Shown: positions 35,566-43,951 of the stretch, one piece after another
Layout: every line of letters starts with the position of its first letter
Numbering within the stretch: position 1 is the stretch's first letter
Assembly: GCF_026966905.1 (NCBI RefSeq)
Contig: NZ_JAPUBN010000018.1
Location: 186,001 to 250,000, forward strand
Length of the DNA: 64,000 nt
Reading direction: 5' to 3'
Source of the DNA: Marinomonas phaeophyticola
GTDB taxonomy: Bacteria; Pseudomonadota; Gammaproteobacteria; Pseudomonadales; Marinomonadaceae
Made by a program: the position numbers and the translations under genes
The notes under the pieces: model-generated
Databases searched by the model: none
What the model was told of the DNA's origin: nothing
The model's input: the letters and a program-made list of their open reading frames with translations, nothing else

Positions 35566-36126
35566 CGTTCATGGATCTCCTTATAGCAAATAAGGTTAAA
35601 CTGGCTCTAAGTATATTGCGAGAATAGGAAATGGAAAGCCTAAAATGAATCAATGCAAATAATTAGAATGAATATCGCTCCATTTGATGTTTTTGCACCA
35701 AAATAGAACAACCCTTATGAGGAATGCGCTAAAGAAATTGCAGTTAAATACACTTTTGATCTATAAAATCACAATTTTTTTTAAACTATAAGAGCCTACT
35801 GTACACTATTTTTTTACAAGTTTAGGTATAGTTTTCTTTAAAGAATATTTTTTAAATGATTATATTTATAAATGAATTGATCGTTTTTTAGTCTCTAGTT
35901 ACTTTAAATAACACAAATGCTGACCTAAAAACGTATTTTTCTCTTGACTACAGCACCTGAACAGTCATTCTATATAGCAAGTGGAGACATTCACAGAATA
36001 ATCCGCTGTATAAATACAACAAAAAGAATAACAAAATGTTGGCACATGCTTTGCTTTATAAATCTAAACGAAATATAGAATAACGTAAATGTTAACAATG
36101 GAAGAATGCCCTGGGAGGCTCAAAAA
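35566..36126. other. Long AT-rich control region between the Lrp gene and aapJ
   Basis: About 560 bp without a gene. It contains a sigma-54-type -24/-12 element at 36040-36054 and, about 340 bp upstream of that, a TGCACC half-site (35694) that could be part of an NtrC enhancer. The length fits an enhancer-dependent promoter. Runs of A and T suggest bent DNA. Confidence 0.6.
36040..36054 (+). promoter_or_regulatory. Candidate sigma-54 (RpoN) promoter for aapJQMP
   Basis: TGGCAC-N5-TTGC matches the -24/-12 consensus TGGCAC-N5-TTGCA at every invariant base. A start site near 36066 would leave a ~60-nt leader before aapJ. Nitrogen control through NtrC is the usual logic for amino-acid importers. 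Confidence 0.7.
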
Positions 36127-37149
36127 ATGAAATCGAATGTAAGTAAGTTACTTTCTACCGCCGCAATTGCCGTTACTGTTAGTGCAGGAGCAACTGCAGG
36201 TACGCTAGACGATGTTAAAGCTAAAGGTTTTATTCAATGTGGTGTAAGTCAGGGCGTTCCAGGTTTCTCCAACGCAGACGATAAAGGTAACTGGACAGGT
36301 ATTGATGTTGATTCATGCCGTGCCGCTGCTGCCGCTGTTTTTGGTGACGCAACGAAAGTTAAATTCACTCCTCTTTCTGCAAAAGAACGTTTTACCGCTC
36401 TACAATCAGGTGAAATTGACGTTCTATCTCGTAACACTACTTGGACCTACACTCGTGATTCGTCCTTGGGTTTAGATTTCACAACAGTAAACTTTTATGA
36501 TGGCCAGGGTTTCATGGCTCGTAAAGATCTAGGTGTTGAATCAGCTAAGGATCTTGACGGTGCAACAGTATGTACTGAGCAAGGTACAACAACTGAATTA
36601 AACATGGCGGATTTCTTCCGTAAAAACGGTTTGTCTTATGTGCCTGTAATTGTACAGAAAGCGGATGAAGCATTAGCGGCTTATGCATCTGGTCGTTGTG
36701 ATGTATTCACTACGGATAAATCAGGTCTTGCGGCTCACCGTTCAAAACTTTCTGATCCAAATGCTCACATGATTCTTCCAGAAACTATTTCTAAAGAGCC
36801 TTTAGGCCCTGTTGTTCGTCACGGCGACAACCAATGGAAAGATATCGTAACTTGGGCGATCTTCGTTCAAATTAACGCTGAAGAAATGGGCATTTCATCT
36901 GCAAATGTTGCAAAAATCAAATCTGAAACAAAAGATCCAGGCATCCGTCGTCTTCTAGGTGCTGAAGGTAATATGGGCGAGCAGCTAGGTCTTACTGCAA
37001 GCTGGGCTTACGACGTAATTGCTCAAGTTGGTAACTACGGTGAAAGCTTTGAACGTAACGTTGGTCCTAACACGCCAGTTGGCCTACCACGTGGCGTAAA
37101 CAATCTATGGACTGAAGGCGGTGTATTGTATGCGCCACCAGTTCGTTAA
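36127..37149 (+). CDS. aapJ: General L-amino acid ABC transporter, periplasmic binding protein
   Basis: This 340-residue SBP_bac_3 protein has a signal peptide ending SAGATAG near residue 23. The mature start is TLDDVKAKGFIQCGVSQGVPGFS. Conserved AapJ features are DVDSCRAAAAAVFGD, FTTDKSGLAAHRSKL and the C-terminal GVNNLWTEGGVLYAPPVR. The ATG at 36127 is chosen because GGGAGG sits 8 nt before it; an ATG 21 bp upstream lies before that site. It binds a wide range of L-amino acids. It is followed by a strong hairpin and then the permease genes. Confidence 0.96.
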   Translation: MKSNVSKLLSTAAIAVTVSAGATAGTLDDVKAKGFIQCGVSQGVPGFSNADDKGNWTGIDVDSCRAAAAAVFGDATKVKFTPLSAKERFTALQSGEIDVLSRNTTWTYTRDSSLGLDFTTVNFYDGQGFMARKDLGVESAKDLDGATVCTEQGTTTELNMADFFRKNGLSYVPVIVQKADEALAAYASGRCDVFTTDKSGLAAHRSKLSDPNAHMILPETISKEPLGPVVRHGDNQWKDIVTWAIFVQINAEEMGISSANVAKIKSETKDPGIRRLLGAEGNMGEQLGLTASWAYDVIAQVGNYGESFERNVGPNTPVGLPRGVNNLWTEGGVLYAPPVR

Positions 37150-37177
37150 TATCAAGATATAAGTTAACCACGGTACC

Positions 37178-37202
37178 GCACAGCTACAATCAGTAGCTGT
37201 GC
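37178..37202 (+). terminator. Hairpin between aapJ and aapQ
   Basis: GCACAGCTAC and GTAGCTGTGC pair perfectly around a 5-base loop 28 bp after the aapJ stop. With no U-tract it probably protects the aapJ 3' end or partially terminates, raising AapJ over AapQMP. Confidence 0.6.
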
Positions 37203-37250
37203 ATCTCCCTCCTTTCCATCTGACGAGCAATTCTTTTTGCCTGAAACGAG

Positions 37251-38426
37251 ATGAGCGATAAAACTTCGACTAGTAACAATAGCTTTCTGAATGATGCCGG
37301 CAACCGAGCCCTCATTTTTCAAATAGCACTTTTAGCCTTGGTTGTTTTTGTAGGTTATTACCTATTCAGCAATCTTCAAGCTAACTTGGCGAACCGAGGA
37401 ATATCTACAGGTTTTACTTTCTTTAACCAACCTGCTGGATTCCCAGTTCTAATTCACTTAATTGAATACACAGAAGCCGATACCTATGGACGTGCCTTTG
37501 TTGTAGCCTTAATAAATACCTTCGTAATTTCTTTTATTGGTATTTTCTTCGCTACTATTATCGGCATCATAATGGGCTTAGCGAGATTATCTCGTAACTG
37601 GTTAGTTGCTAGATTAGCCACTGTGTATATAGAAACCCTACGAAACATCCCCTTACTACTGCAAATGTTCTTCTGGTATTTCGCTGTATTAGCGACATTA
37701 CCATCACCAAAAAACAGTATCTTATTTGGCGACTTCATGCTGAATAAACGTGGCATATACTCTCCAAACCCAATTTTTCAAGATGGTTTTGGTATGGTTA
37801 TCGCTGGTTTTATTATTGCTATAATCGCATCGATCTCTCTGATCGTGTGGGCTAAAAAACGCCAAACAAGAACCGGGCTATGGTTTCCTGCCTATTGGGG
37901 CTCTCTAGGTATCATTATTGTTGTAACCTTACTTGCTTACTGGATTGCAGGATCGCCAATTGAGTTCGATTTACCACAAAAAAGTCGCTTTAACGTGACT
38001 GGTGGTATGGTGTTACCTCCAGAGTTTGTTGCTGTATTGATTGCTCTTTCCACTTACACGGGTTCTTTCATCGCTGAAATTGTGCGAGCAGGAATTCTGT
38101 CAGTAAACTGGGGACAAACAGAAGCGGCGCGTTCTCTAGGTTTAGCAGACAGCTTAACTCAACGTTTAATCGTACTTCCGCAAGCATTGCGAGTGATTAT
38201 TCCACCGTTAACCAGTCAGTATCTAAATTTAGCGAAAAACTCTTCTTTAGGTGCCGCAATTGCGTATCCAGAGCTAGTAGCTGTCGTCATGGGGACAACA
38301 TTGAACCAAACAGGTCAAGCAATTGAAACGATTGGTTTATGTATGTTGGTGTACGGTTCTTTGAGTCTATCTATTTCTCTATTTATGAACTGGTACAACA
38401 AGAAAATGTCATTAACTGAACGATAA
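37251..38426 (+). CDS. aapQ: General L-amino acid ABC transporter, permease AapQ
   Basis: This 391-residue permease is longer than typical His/Glu permeases, as expected for AapQ, because of an extra periplasmic/helix region at about 60-90 and 155-250. It has the inner-membrane EAA loop (GQTEAARSLGLADSLTQRLIVLPQALRVIIPPLTSQYLNLAKNSSL, near 280-325) that docks the ATPase AapP. About eight helices are predicted. It lies 9 bp before aapM. Confidence 0.95.
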   Translation: MSDKTSTSNNSFLNDAGNRALIFQIALLALVVFVGYYLFSNLQANLANRGISTGFTFFNQPAGFPVLIHLIEYTEADTYGRAFVVALINTFVISFIGIFFATIIGIIMGLARLSRNWLVARLATVYIETLRNIPLLLQMFFWYFAVLATLPSPKNSILFGDFMLNKRGIYSPNPIFQDGFGMVIAGFIIAIIASISLIVWAKKRQTRTGLWFPAYWGSLGIIIVVTLLAYWIAGSPIEFDLPQKSRFNVTGGMVLPPEFVAVLIALSTYTGSFIAEIVRAGILSVNWGQTEAARSLGLADSLTQRLIVLPQALRVIIPPLTSQYLNLAKNSSLGAAIAYPELVAVVMGTTLNQTGQAIETIGLCMLVYGSLSLSISLFMNWYNKKMSLTER

Positions 38427-38435
38427 GAGGCGAAT

Positions 38436-39536
38436 ATGGCGATTATATTTAAACCTTCACCAAGCTTGCCACCTCCAGTTAATTCAGTTGGTGCCGTAGC
38501 TTGGATAAAACAAAATTTATTATCCTCTCCACTAAACGTTTTCTTAACCTTGTTTAGTGCGTACATTTTGTATTTGTTATTACCACCTATGATCCAATGG
38601 GGCATCATTGATGCCACCATCTCTGGTGATACCAAGTCAGCGTGTACAGGGGGAGGCGCATGCTGGACCTTCATTAAGGTAAGATTTGACCAATTCATGT
38701 ATGGTCTCTATCCACCTGAAGAATACTGGCGTGTAAACCTTGCATTGGTACTCCTAATAATCAATACCGGGTTATTCTTTGTTAAAAGCTTAAACAAAAT
38801 GATAGTGTCACTTTCTATCGTTCTTGTTTACCCAATTGTTGCATTTACTTTGTTCTCTGGCGGTATTTTTGGCCTTGAACACGTAGAAACCTCTCTTTGG
38901 GGTGGCCTGTTCTTAACCATGCTACTGGGTATTATTGGTATTGTAGCTTCGTTCCCATTGGGCGTATTACTCGCTTTGGGTCGACGCTCAGATATGCCAA
39001 TTGCTAAATCTGTTTGTGTTGTTTTCATCGAGACAATTCGTGCGGTTCCATTAATTACCATCATGTTTATGGCATCAGTAATGATTCCTTTGTTCTTACC
39101 TGAAGGCTTGAACTTTAATAAACTACTGCGCATATTAATTGGTATCACTCTGTTCTCTGCAGCTTACATGGCCGAAGTAATTCGTGGTGGTTTACAAGCG
39201 ATACCAAAAGGTCAATATGAAGCCGCAGACGCAATGGGATTAACCTATTGGCAGTCAATGATTCTGGTAATTTTACCTCAAGCTTTGAAATTGGTCATTC
39301 CAGGTATCGTAAACACCTTCATTGGTTTGTTTAAGGATACTACTCTGGTCTATATCGTAGGTATGTTTGACTTCTTGGGTATTATCCAATTAGCAAACCA
39401 CGATGCCAATTGGCTTGGTACAACAGTTGAAGGTTATGCCTTTGCTGGTTTCGTTTATTGGGCTTTCTGTTTTGGTATGTCCCGATATTCTATGGCGATA
39501 GAACGCAAATTAGAAACCGGACACAAACGGAATTAG
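38436..39536 (+). CDS. aapM: General L-amino acid ABC transporter, permease AapM
   Basis: This 366-residue partner permease has the long N-terminal part and eight-helix layout of AapM. The EAA loop is GQYEAADAMGLTYWQSMILVILPQALKLVIPGIVNTFIGLFKDTTL. It forms the channel heterodimer with AapQ. A 9-bp gap on either side of it links aapQ, aapM and aapP in one operon. Confidence 0.95.
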   Translation: MAIIFKPSPSLPPPVNSVGAVAWIKQNLLSSPLNVFLTLFSAYILYLLLPPMIQWGIIDATISGDTKSACTGGGACWTFIKVRFDQFMYGLYPPEEYWRVNLALVLLIINTGLFFVKSLNKMIVSLSIVLVYPIVAFTLFSGGIFGLEHVETSLWGGLFLTMLLGIIGIVASFPLGVLLALGRRSDMPIAKSVCVVFIETIRAVPLITIMFMASVMIPLFLPEGLNFNKLLRILIGITLFSAAYMAEVIRGGLQAIPKGQYEAADAMGLTYWQSMILVILPQALKLVIPGIVNTFIGLFKDTTLVYIVGMFDFLGIIQLANHDANWLGTTVEGYAFAGFVYWAFCFGMSRYSMAIERKLETGHKRN

Positions 39537-39560
39537 ACAATTTATTTGAGGCCTATAAAA

Positions 39561-40340
39561 ATGACAGAACACAATATGGCACTGGCTCAATTAGAGCAGG
39601 GCGAAAAAACAATTATCGAGTTTAACGATGTTAATAAATGGTACGGTGATTTTCACGTCTTAAAAAACATCAATTTCAGTGTAAAATCAGGTGAGCGCAT
39701 CGTTGTTTGTGGTCCTTCTGGTTCCGGTAAATCAACCATGACTCGTTGTATTAACCGTCTAGAAGAGCATCAAAAAGGCGAGATTATTGTTGATGGTATT
39801 ACCATGAATGATAACTTGAAAAACATTGAAGCCATTCGTAAGGATGTAGGTATGGTGTTTCAACACTTTAACCTTTTTCCACACCTTACCATTTTGGAAA
39901 ACTTAACTTTGGCACCTATTTGGGTTCGTAAGACACCTAAAAAAGAAGCTGAAGAAATTGCGATGCATTATCTAGAACGCGTTAAGATTGCCAATCAAGC
40001 CGCTAAATTTCCAGGTCAATTATCTGGTGGTCAGCAGCAACGTGTTGCGATTGCTCGTGGTCTTTGTATGAAGCCTCGCATCATGTTATTTGATGAACCA
40101 ACTTCCGCACTTGACCCTGAAATGATCAAAGAAGTACTGGATGTCATGGTTCAATTAGCGGAAGAAGGAATGACCATGATTTGTGTAACTCACGAAATGG
40201 GCTTTGCTAAAACCGTAGCCGATAGAGTTGTCTTCATGGATGCAGGTGAAATTGTGGAAGCTAATGAGCCACATGAATTCTTCAATAATCCTCAGCATGA
40301 CCGTACACAAAACTTCTTAAGTCAGATTTTGAACCACTAA
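39561..40340 (+). CDS. aapP: General L-amino acid ABC transporter, ATP-binding protein AapP
   Basis: This ATPase has about 259 residues. Walker A is GPSGSGKST, the Q-loop lies in [15 protein letters not shown], the ABC signature is [15 protein letters not shown], Walker B is [14 protein letters not shown] and the H-loop is TVTHEMGF-like (CVTHEMGF). The ATG at 39561, after GAGG, is preferred over the TTG 15 bp upstream. It powers AapJQMP uptake, and a terminator follows it. Confidence 0.97.
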   Translation: MTEHNMALAQLEQGEKTIIEFNDVNKWYGDFHVLKNINFSVKSGERIVVCGPSGSGKSTMTRCINRLEEHQKGEIIVDGITMNDNLKNIEAIRKDVGMVFQHFNLFPHLTILENLTLAPIWVRKTPKKEAEEIAMHYLERVKIANQAAKFPGQLSGGQQQRVAIARGLCMKPRIMLFDEPTSALDPEMIKEVLDVMVQLAEEGMTMICVTHEMGFAKTVADRVVFMDAGEIVEANEPHEFFNNPQHDRTQNFLSQILNH

Positions 40341-40365
40341 ATCCACACTTAATAACAAGTTTTGT

Positions 40366-40394
40366 AAAAAAGCCCCTTCATTGGGGCTTTTTTA
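40366..40394 (+). terminator. Rho-independent terminator of aapJQMP
   Basis: AAAAAAGCCCC and GGGGCTTTTTT flank a TTCATT loop with a following T-run, 26 bp after the aapP stop. Confidence 0.93.
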
Positions 40395-40448
40395 TTTGTG
40401 TATTTTTGCTAAATTGGTTTTTGATTTTTTACATAGATTAGAATTTAT

Positions 40449-41705
40449 ATGCAAACATTGGTCTCTGATACTATCGCAGTTAGAATAGTGCACTTAGGGG
40501 ACAGTACAGGGAAGCTACAGGTTATCTTTGCAGATACAGATGTACTTGACCTTTCTGCCATAGCGAGAATAACAAAGCGTCGCTTAGAGCCTACCTCTCT
40601 TTTTAATGAAAAAGGGGATCCTTTTACTCGTTCAATAAAAATACCCACACTAATTGATCGGAATATTCTATCTAAAGAAAAAGTATCCATTCTTTATGAC
40701 TCGCAATCTGATTTTATCGAGTTATCTACAGAAGAATTTGAAGGTCTGTTTGTAACACAACCCTATTCATATGATAGTTTTACAATTCCACCTCATACTA
40801 TTCCACCAATACATAGCCATCACGCTTCTGATGAAGAGTACCTTAGCGAGGCTTTAGGGCGCTTTCAATCCATTCGCTTAAAGCAGAGACTAGAAGAAAC
40901 ATTAGAGTTACCTCCTCTACCTGTATCAGCTAAAAAAATCATTACTCTCTGCAGTCGAAAAAATGTAGACACCGATGAGTTATGTGATGTTATTAGTCTC
41001 GATCCCAGCCTTGCCGCTCAAGTCGTAAGTTGGGCCTCCTCGCCTTACTATGGAGCACCTGGTGATATTGAATCCGTAGAAGACGCGATAATCCGAGTAT
41101 TAGGATTTGATATGGTCATGAATTTAGCTCTAGGACTTTCTATGAAAAATGTCTTAGATTTACCCAAAAATGGACCTCGACATTATCAAAATTTTTGGTA
41201 TAACGCTGTATTTCGTTCTAGTTTAATGGAGTCATTAGTAAAACGTATGCCTGCCAAGAAACGACCTAGAATTGGCCATGCTTATTTAGCGGGTCTACTG
41301 CACAATTTTGGCTATCTCGTTATTGGTCACGTTATGCCAACACATTTTTCTGTATTGTCTCGCCATTTAGAAGCAAATGCTCATGTTCCAACAGAATTAA
41401 TAGAAATGCATTTATTGCGATTCACTAAAGAACAACTAGGTTCATGGTTACTACGACATTGGGGACTACCAGAAAATATTTGTAACTCCATTCGTTATGC
41501 AAAATCGCCACAGATAAAAAAAGACGGCGAATTAAACACTATCATCAGTCTATTGCGCTGTTGTCATTGCTTATGCCATGAACAAACTATAGATAAAGAC
41601 CTATTTAACATTATTGGTTTATCAGAAGAGGAGTGCCTTTCCGTTTACCAGGAAGTACAATCGTCCTCCAGTAAGTTACAAACTATGGTAAATCTACTGA
41701 AGTAA
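40449..41705 (+). CDS. HDOD-domain signalling protein with N-terminal YbaK/aminoacyl-tRNA-deacylase-like domain
   Basis: This is a 418-residue cytoplasmic protein. Residues about 1-100 look like a YbaK-type aminoacyl-tRNA-deacylase-like fold that may be non-catalytic (low confidence). Residues about 155-360 are an HDOD domain, a degenerate HD hydrolase lacking the metal residues: ELPPLPVSAKKIITLC, DVISLDPSLAAQVVSWASSPYYG, GFDMVMNLALGLSM, then YLAGLLHNFGYLVIGH where true HD enzymes have His-Asp. HDOD proteins act as scaffolds in signalling and motility. It sits between aap and ubiC, as in Pseudomonas chromosomes. Confidence 0.85.
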   Translation: MQTLVSDTIAVRIVHLGDSTGKLQVIFADTDVLDLSAIARITKRRLEPTSLFNEKGDPFTRSIKIPTLIDRNILSKEKVSILYDSQSDFIELSTEEFEGLFVTQPYSYDSFTIPPHTIPPIHSHHASDEEYLSEALGRFQSIRLKQRLEETLELPPLPVSAKKIITLCSRKNVDTDELCDVISLDPSLAAQVVSWASSPYYGAPGDIESVEDAIIRVLGFDMVMNLALGLSMKNVLDLPKNGPRHYQNFWYNAVFRSSLMESLVKRMPAKKRPRIGHAYLAGLLHNFGYLVIGHVMPTHFSVLSRHLEANAHVPTELIEMHLLRFTKEQLGSWLLRHWGLPENICNSIRYAKSPQIKKDGELNTIISLLRCCHCLCHEQTIDKDLFNIIGLSEEECLSVYQEVQSSSSKLQTMVNLLK

Positions 41706-41754
41706 TAGGTTTATTCATTGGTTTGGACATCTATGACTATTTAAAATAAAGAGA

Positions 41755-42315
41755 ATGTTTGTGCTAAATTTCAGTGCGACCCAACAATTTGACTATCATT
41801 GGCAACCTTTGTCACAGGCACGTATGGGAGGTATTCCTAAACATTTAAGGTACTGGCTTGCAGAGCCAGGTTCTTTAACGGCGCGCTTAAAGAGCATGGG
41901 GAGCTTATCCATTGATGTTATTAAAGATACGTGGGGGCAGCCTACCCACAGAGAACAAATCTCCTTAGGGTTACGTCCCCGTGAAGCGGCCAGAGTTCGA
42001 GAAGTGATTTTGAAGGTGAATGGCACGGCGGTAATCTACGCGCGCTCTATAGTGCCAGCAAGAGCACTGGTTGGTCATTGGCGCCACCTTAGCCAGCTTA
42101 AAAACCAGCCATTAGGAGGTTATCTTTTCAAAAATAAAAACCTCCTCCGCAGCCCCATTGAAATAGCCCTTCTTCCCGTTAATTGCTTTCACAATATAAA
42201 TGAAATTGTTTGGGCTCGTCGCTCGGTTTTCAAACAATATAATAAAGGCGTGCTAGTTTGTGAGGCCTTTTTACCTGCCATCAAAACATTACCAGCGACA
42301 CATTTGCTCCCATGA
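41755..42315 (+). CDS. ubiC: Chorismate lyase
   Basis: This 186-residue enzyme makes 4-hydroxybenzoate and pyruvate from chorismate, the first ubiquinone-specific step. Seen: the LSIDVIKDTWGQPT, RVREVILKVNGTAVIYARSIVPA core with conserved Arg, and LGGYLFKN near 119-126, followed by the WARRSVFK end. It overlaps ubiA by ATGA, and UbiA uses its product directly. Confidence 0.93.
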   Translation: MFVLNFSATQQFDYHWQPLSQARMGGIPKHLRYWLAEPGSLTARLKSMGSLSIDVIKDTWGQPTHREQISLGLRPREAARVREVILKVNGTAVIYARSIVPARALVGHWRHLSQLKNQPLGGYLFKNKNLLRSPIEIALLPVNCFHNINEIVWARRSVFKQYNKGVLVCEAFLPAIKTLPATHLLP

Positions 42316-43106
42316 CAAAATTCCAAGCTTACTTACACCTGACCCGTTTTCATAAACCCATTGGCTCATTGTTGCTACTGTGGCCCACTTTATGGGCATT
42401 ATGGATAGCAAGTAGCGGCAGCCCTGATTGGAAAATCGTTATTATTTTTATTCTGGGCGTGTGTTTTATGCGCTCAGCTGGCTGCGTTATTAATGATTAT
42501 GCTGATAGACATGTTGATGGCAGTGTTGAAAGAACAAAAAACCGACCGATTCCATCAGGAGTCGTCTCAGAAAAAGAAGCATTAACCCTTTTTTCCCTAC
42601 TTTGTCTATGCAGCTTTGCATTAGTATTAATGACGGATACTCAAACCGTTCTATTGTCTTTTATTGGACTTGGATTAGCGGCACTGTATCCGTTTATGAA
42701 GCGCTATACTCACCTTCCTCAACTCTTTCTGGGGCTAGCATTTTCGTGGGCGATTCCGATGGCCTATAGCGCTCAAGGAGGATCGCTAAGTGACCCTATT
42801 TTATGGATGATATTTGTGGCTAATGCTTTTTGGACAATTGCTTACGATACCTACTATGCTATTGTGGATCGAGATGATGATTTGAAAGTGGGAATTAAAT
42901 CAACGGCGATTTTATTCGCGCAATACGATTTGTTTATCATTACGTTATTACAAGGGTTCGCCCTTTCATTATTAATGTGGGTTGGGATTCTTGAATCTTT
43001 CCACTGGCCCTATTTTATTAGTCTTATTGTGGCGGCCGCTTTATTCTATTTGCAGTTTAAGCAAGCCAAAAATAGAGAACGCCAAGCTTGCTTCAAATCT
43101 TTTTAG
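42312..43106 (+). CDS. ubiA: 4-hydroxybenzoate polyprenyltransferase, last ~22 residues shifted out of frame
   Basis: This membrane prenyltransferase couples 4-hydroxybenzoate to the polyprenyl chain. It has both Asp motifs: NDYADRHVD at 61-69 and DRDDDLK at 186-192, and about eight helices. The frame stops at 264 residues after ERQACFKSF, whereas the family is near 288. In the -1 frame the sequence continues LDNNRVGYCVFLGLFLNYLL to a stop at 43163-43165, matching the normal family ending. One extra T in the T5 run at 43100-43104 would restore it. It is therefore either a genuine 1-nt deletion removing the last helix or a homopolymer error. The active site is unaffected. Confidence 0.94.
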   Translation: MTKFQAYLHLTRFHKPIGSLLLLWPTLWALWIASSGSPDWKIVIIFILGVCFMRSAGCVINDYADRHVDGSVERTKNRPIPSGVVSEKEALTLFSLLCLCSFALVLMTDTQTVLLSFIGLGLAALYPFMKRYTHLPQLFLGLAFSWAIPMAYSAQGGSLSDPILWMIFVANAFWTIAYDTYYAIVDRDDDLKVGIKSTAILFAQYDLFIITLLQGFALSLLMWVGILESFHWPYFISLIVAAALFYLQFKQAKNRERQACFKSF

Positions 43107-43169
43107 ATAATAACCGTGTTGGCTACTGTGTGTTCCTAGGCCTTTTTTTGAACTATCTTTTATAAACAT

Positions 43170-43186
43170 AAGACAGAAATGTGACA
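43170..43186 (-). promoter_or_regulatory. Pho box (minus-strand orientation) upstream of phoB
   Basis: The minus strand reads TGTCAC-ATTT-CTGTCTT, two PhoB heptamers spaced by 4 bp. It faces a second box 12 bp away. Confidence 0.6.
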
Positions 43187-43197
43187 CTTTCATCTAA

Positions 43198-43215
43198 CTG
43201 TCACATTTGCAGGCT
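43198..43215 (+). promoter_or_regulatory. Pho box upstream of phoB
   Basis: CTGTCAC-ATTT-GCAGGCT matches the Pho box, with a perfect first heptamer and a poorer second, 35 bp before the phoB start. It implies autoactivation of phoBR. Confidence 0.7.
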
Positions 43216-43249
43216 TTAATAGAAGCATTATGATTTGGGGGTAGATTCT

Positions 43250-43948
43250 GTGACTGAAAAAACTGTACTGATTATTGATGATGAATCATCAATTCGAGAA
43301 ATGATTGCTGTTGCATTAGAAATGGCAGGATACAACTACTTTGAAGCAGAAAGTAGCCAACAAGCTTACGAAATTATTATTGATCATAGACCTGACCTTA
43401 TTTTATGCGATTGGATGATGCCAGGAGGCAGTGGAATAGAGCTCACTCGCCGCCTAAAACGTGACGCTTTAACAGCTGAAATACCAGTCATAATGCTCAC
43501 CGCCAAAAGCGAAGAAGATAATAAAATTCAGGGGCTAGAAGTTGGAGCTGATGACTATATAACGAAACCATTTTCTCCAAGAGAGCTGGTAGCACGCTTA
43601 AAAGCAGTTTTGCGCCGGGCAAACCCTCAAGGAGTGGATGAACCAATTGAAGTGGATGGCTTACTATTAGACCCTATTAGCCAACGTGTCACCATAGGTT
43701 CGACACCACTTGAAATGGGGCCAACAGAATACCGCCTATTGAAGTTTATGATTACTCACCAAGAAAGAGCCTATTCTCGGGCGCAATTACTCGATCAAGT
43801 GTGGGGAGGAAATGTCTATGTTGAAGAACGAACTGTTGACGTGCATATTCGACGTTTGCGCAAAGCAATCGGAGAGACACATGATTATTTAATTCAGACC
43901 GTGCGCGGTACGGGTTATCGATTCTCCAGTAAAAGAACTGTGCAATAA
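43250..43948 (+). CDS. phoB: Phosphate regulon response regulator PhoB
   Basis: This response regulator has about 232 residues. The receiver (1-120) has Asp10/Asp11, phospho-acceptor Asp54 (ILCDWMMPG) and Lys in TKPFSPREL. The OmpR-type winged helix (about 130-230) has EYRLLKFMI and [13 protein letters not shown]. It is activated by PhoR when phosphate is scarce and binds Pho boxes such as those before this gene and pstS. The GTG at 43250 after GGGGG is preferred over a TTG 15 bp upstream, and it matches the normal PhoB N-terminus. It lies 3 bp from phoR. Confidence 0.97.
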   Translation: MTEKTVLIIDDESSIREMIAVALEMAGYNYFEAESSQQAYEIIIDHRPDLILCDWMMPGGSGIELTRRLKRDALTAEIPVIMLTAKSEEDNKIQGLEVGADDYITKPFSPRELVARLKAVLRRANPQGVDEPIEVDGLLLDPISQRVTIGSTPLEMGPTEYRLLKFMITHQERAYSRAQLLDQVWGGNVYVEERTVDVHIRRLRKAIGETHDYLIQTVRGTGYRFSSKRTVQ

Positions 43949-43951
43949 ACT

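Noticed and set aside
43095-43110. Programmed frameshift in ubiA
   Set aside because: TCT TTT TAG is not a recognised slippery heptamer. A deletion or homopolymer error is simpler.
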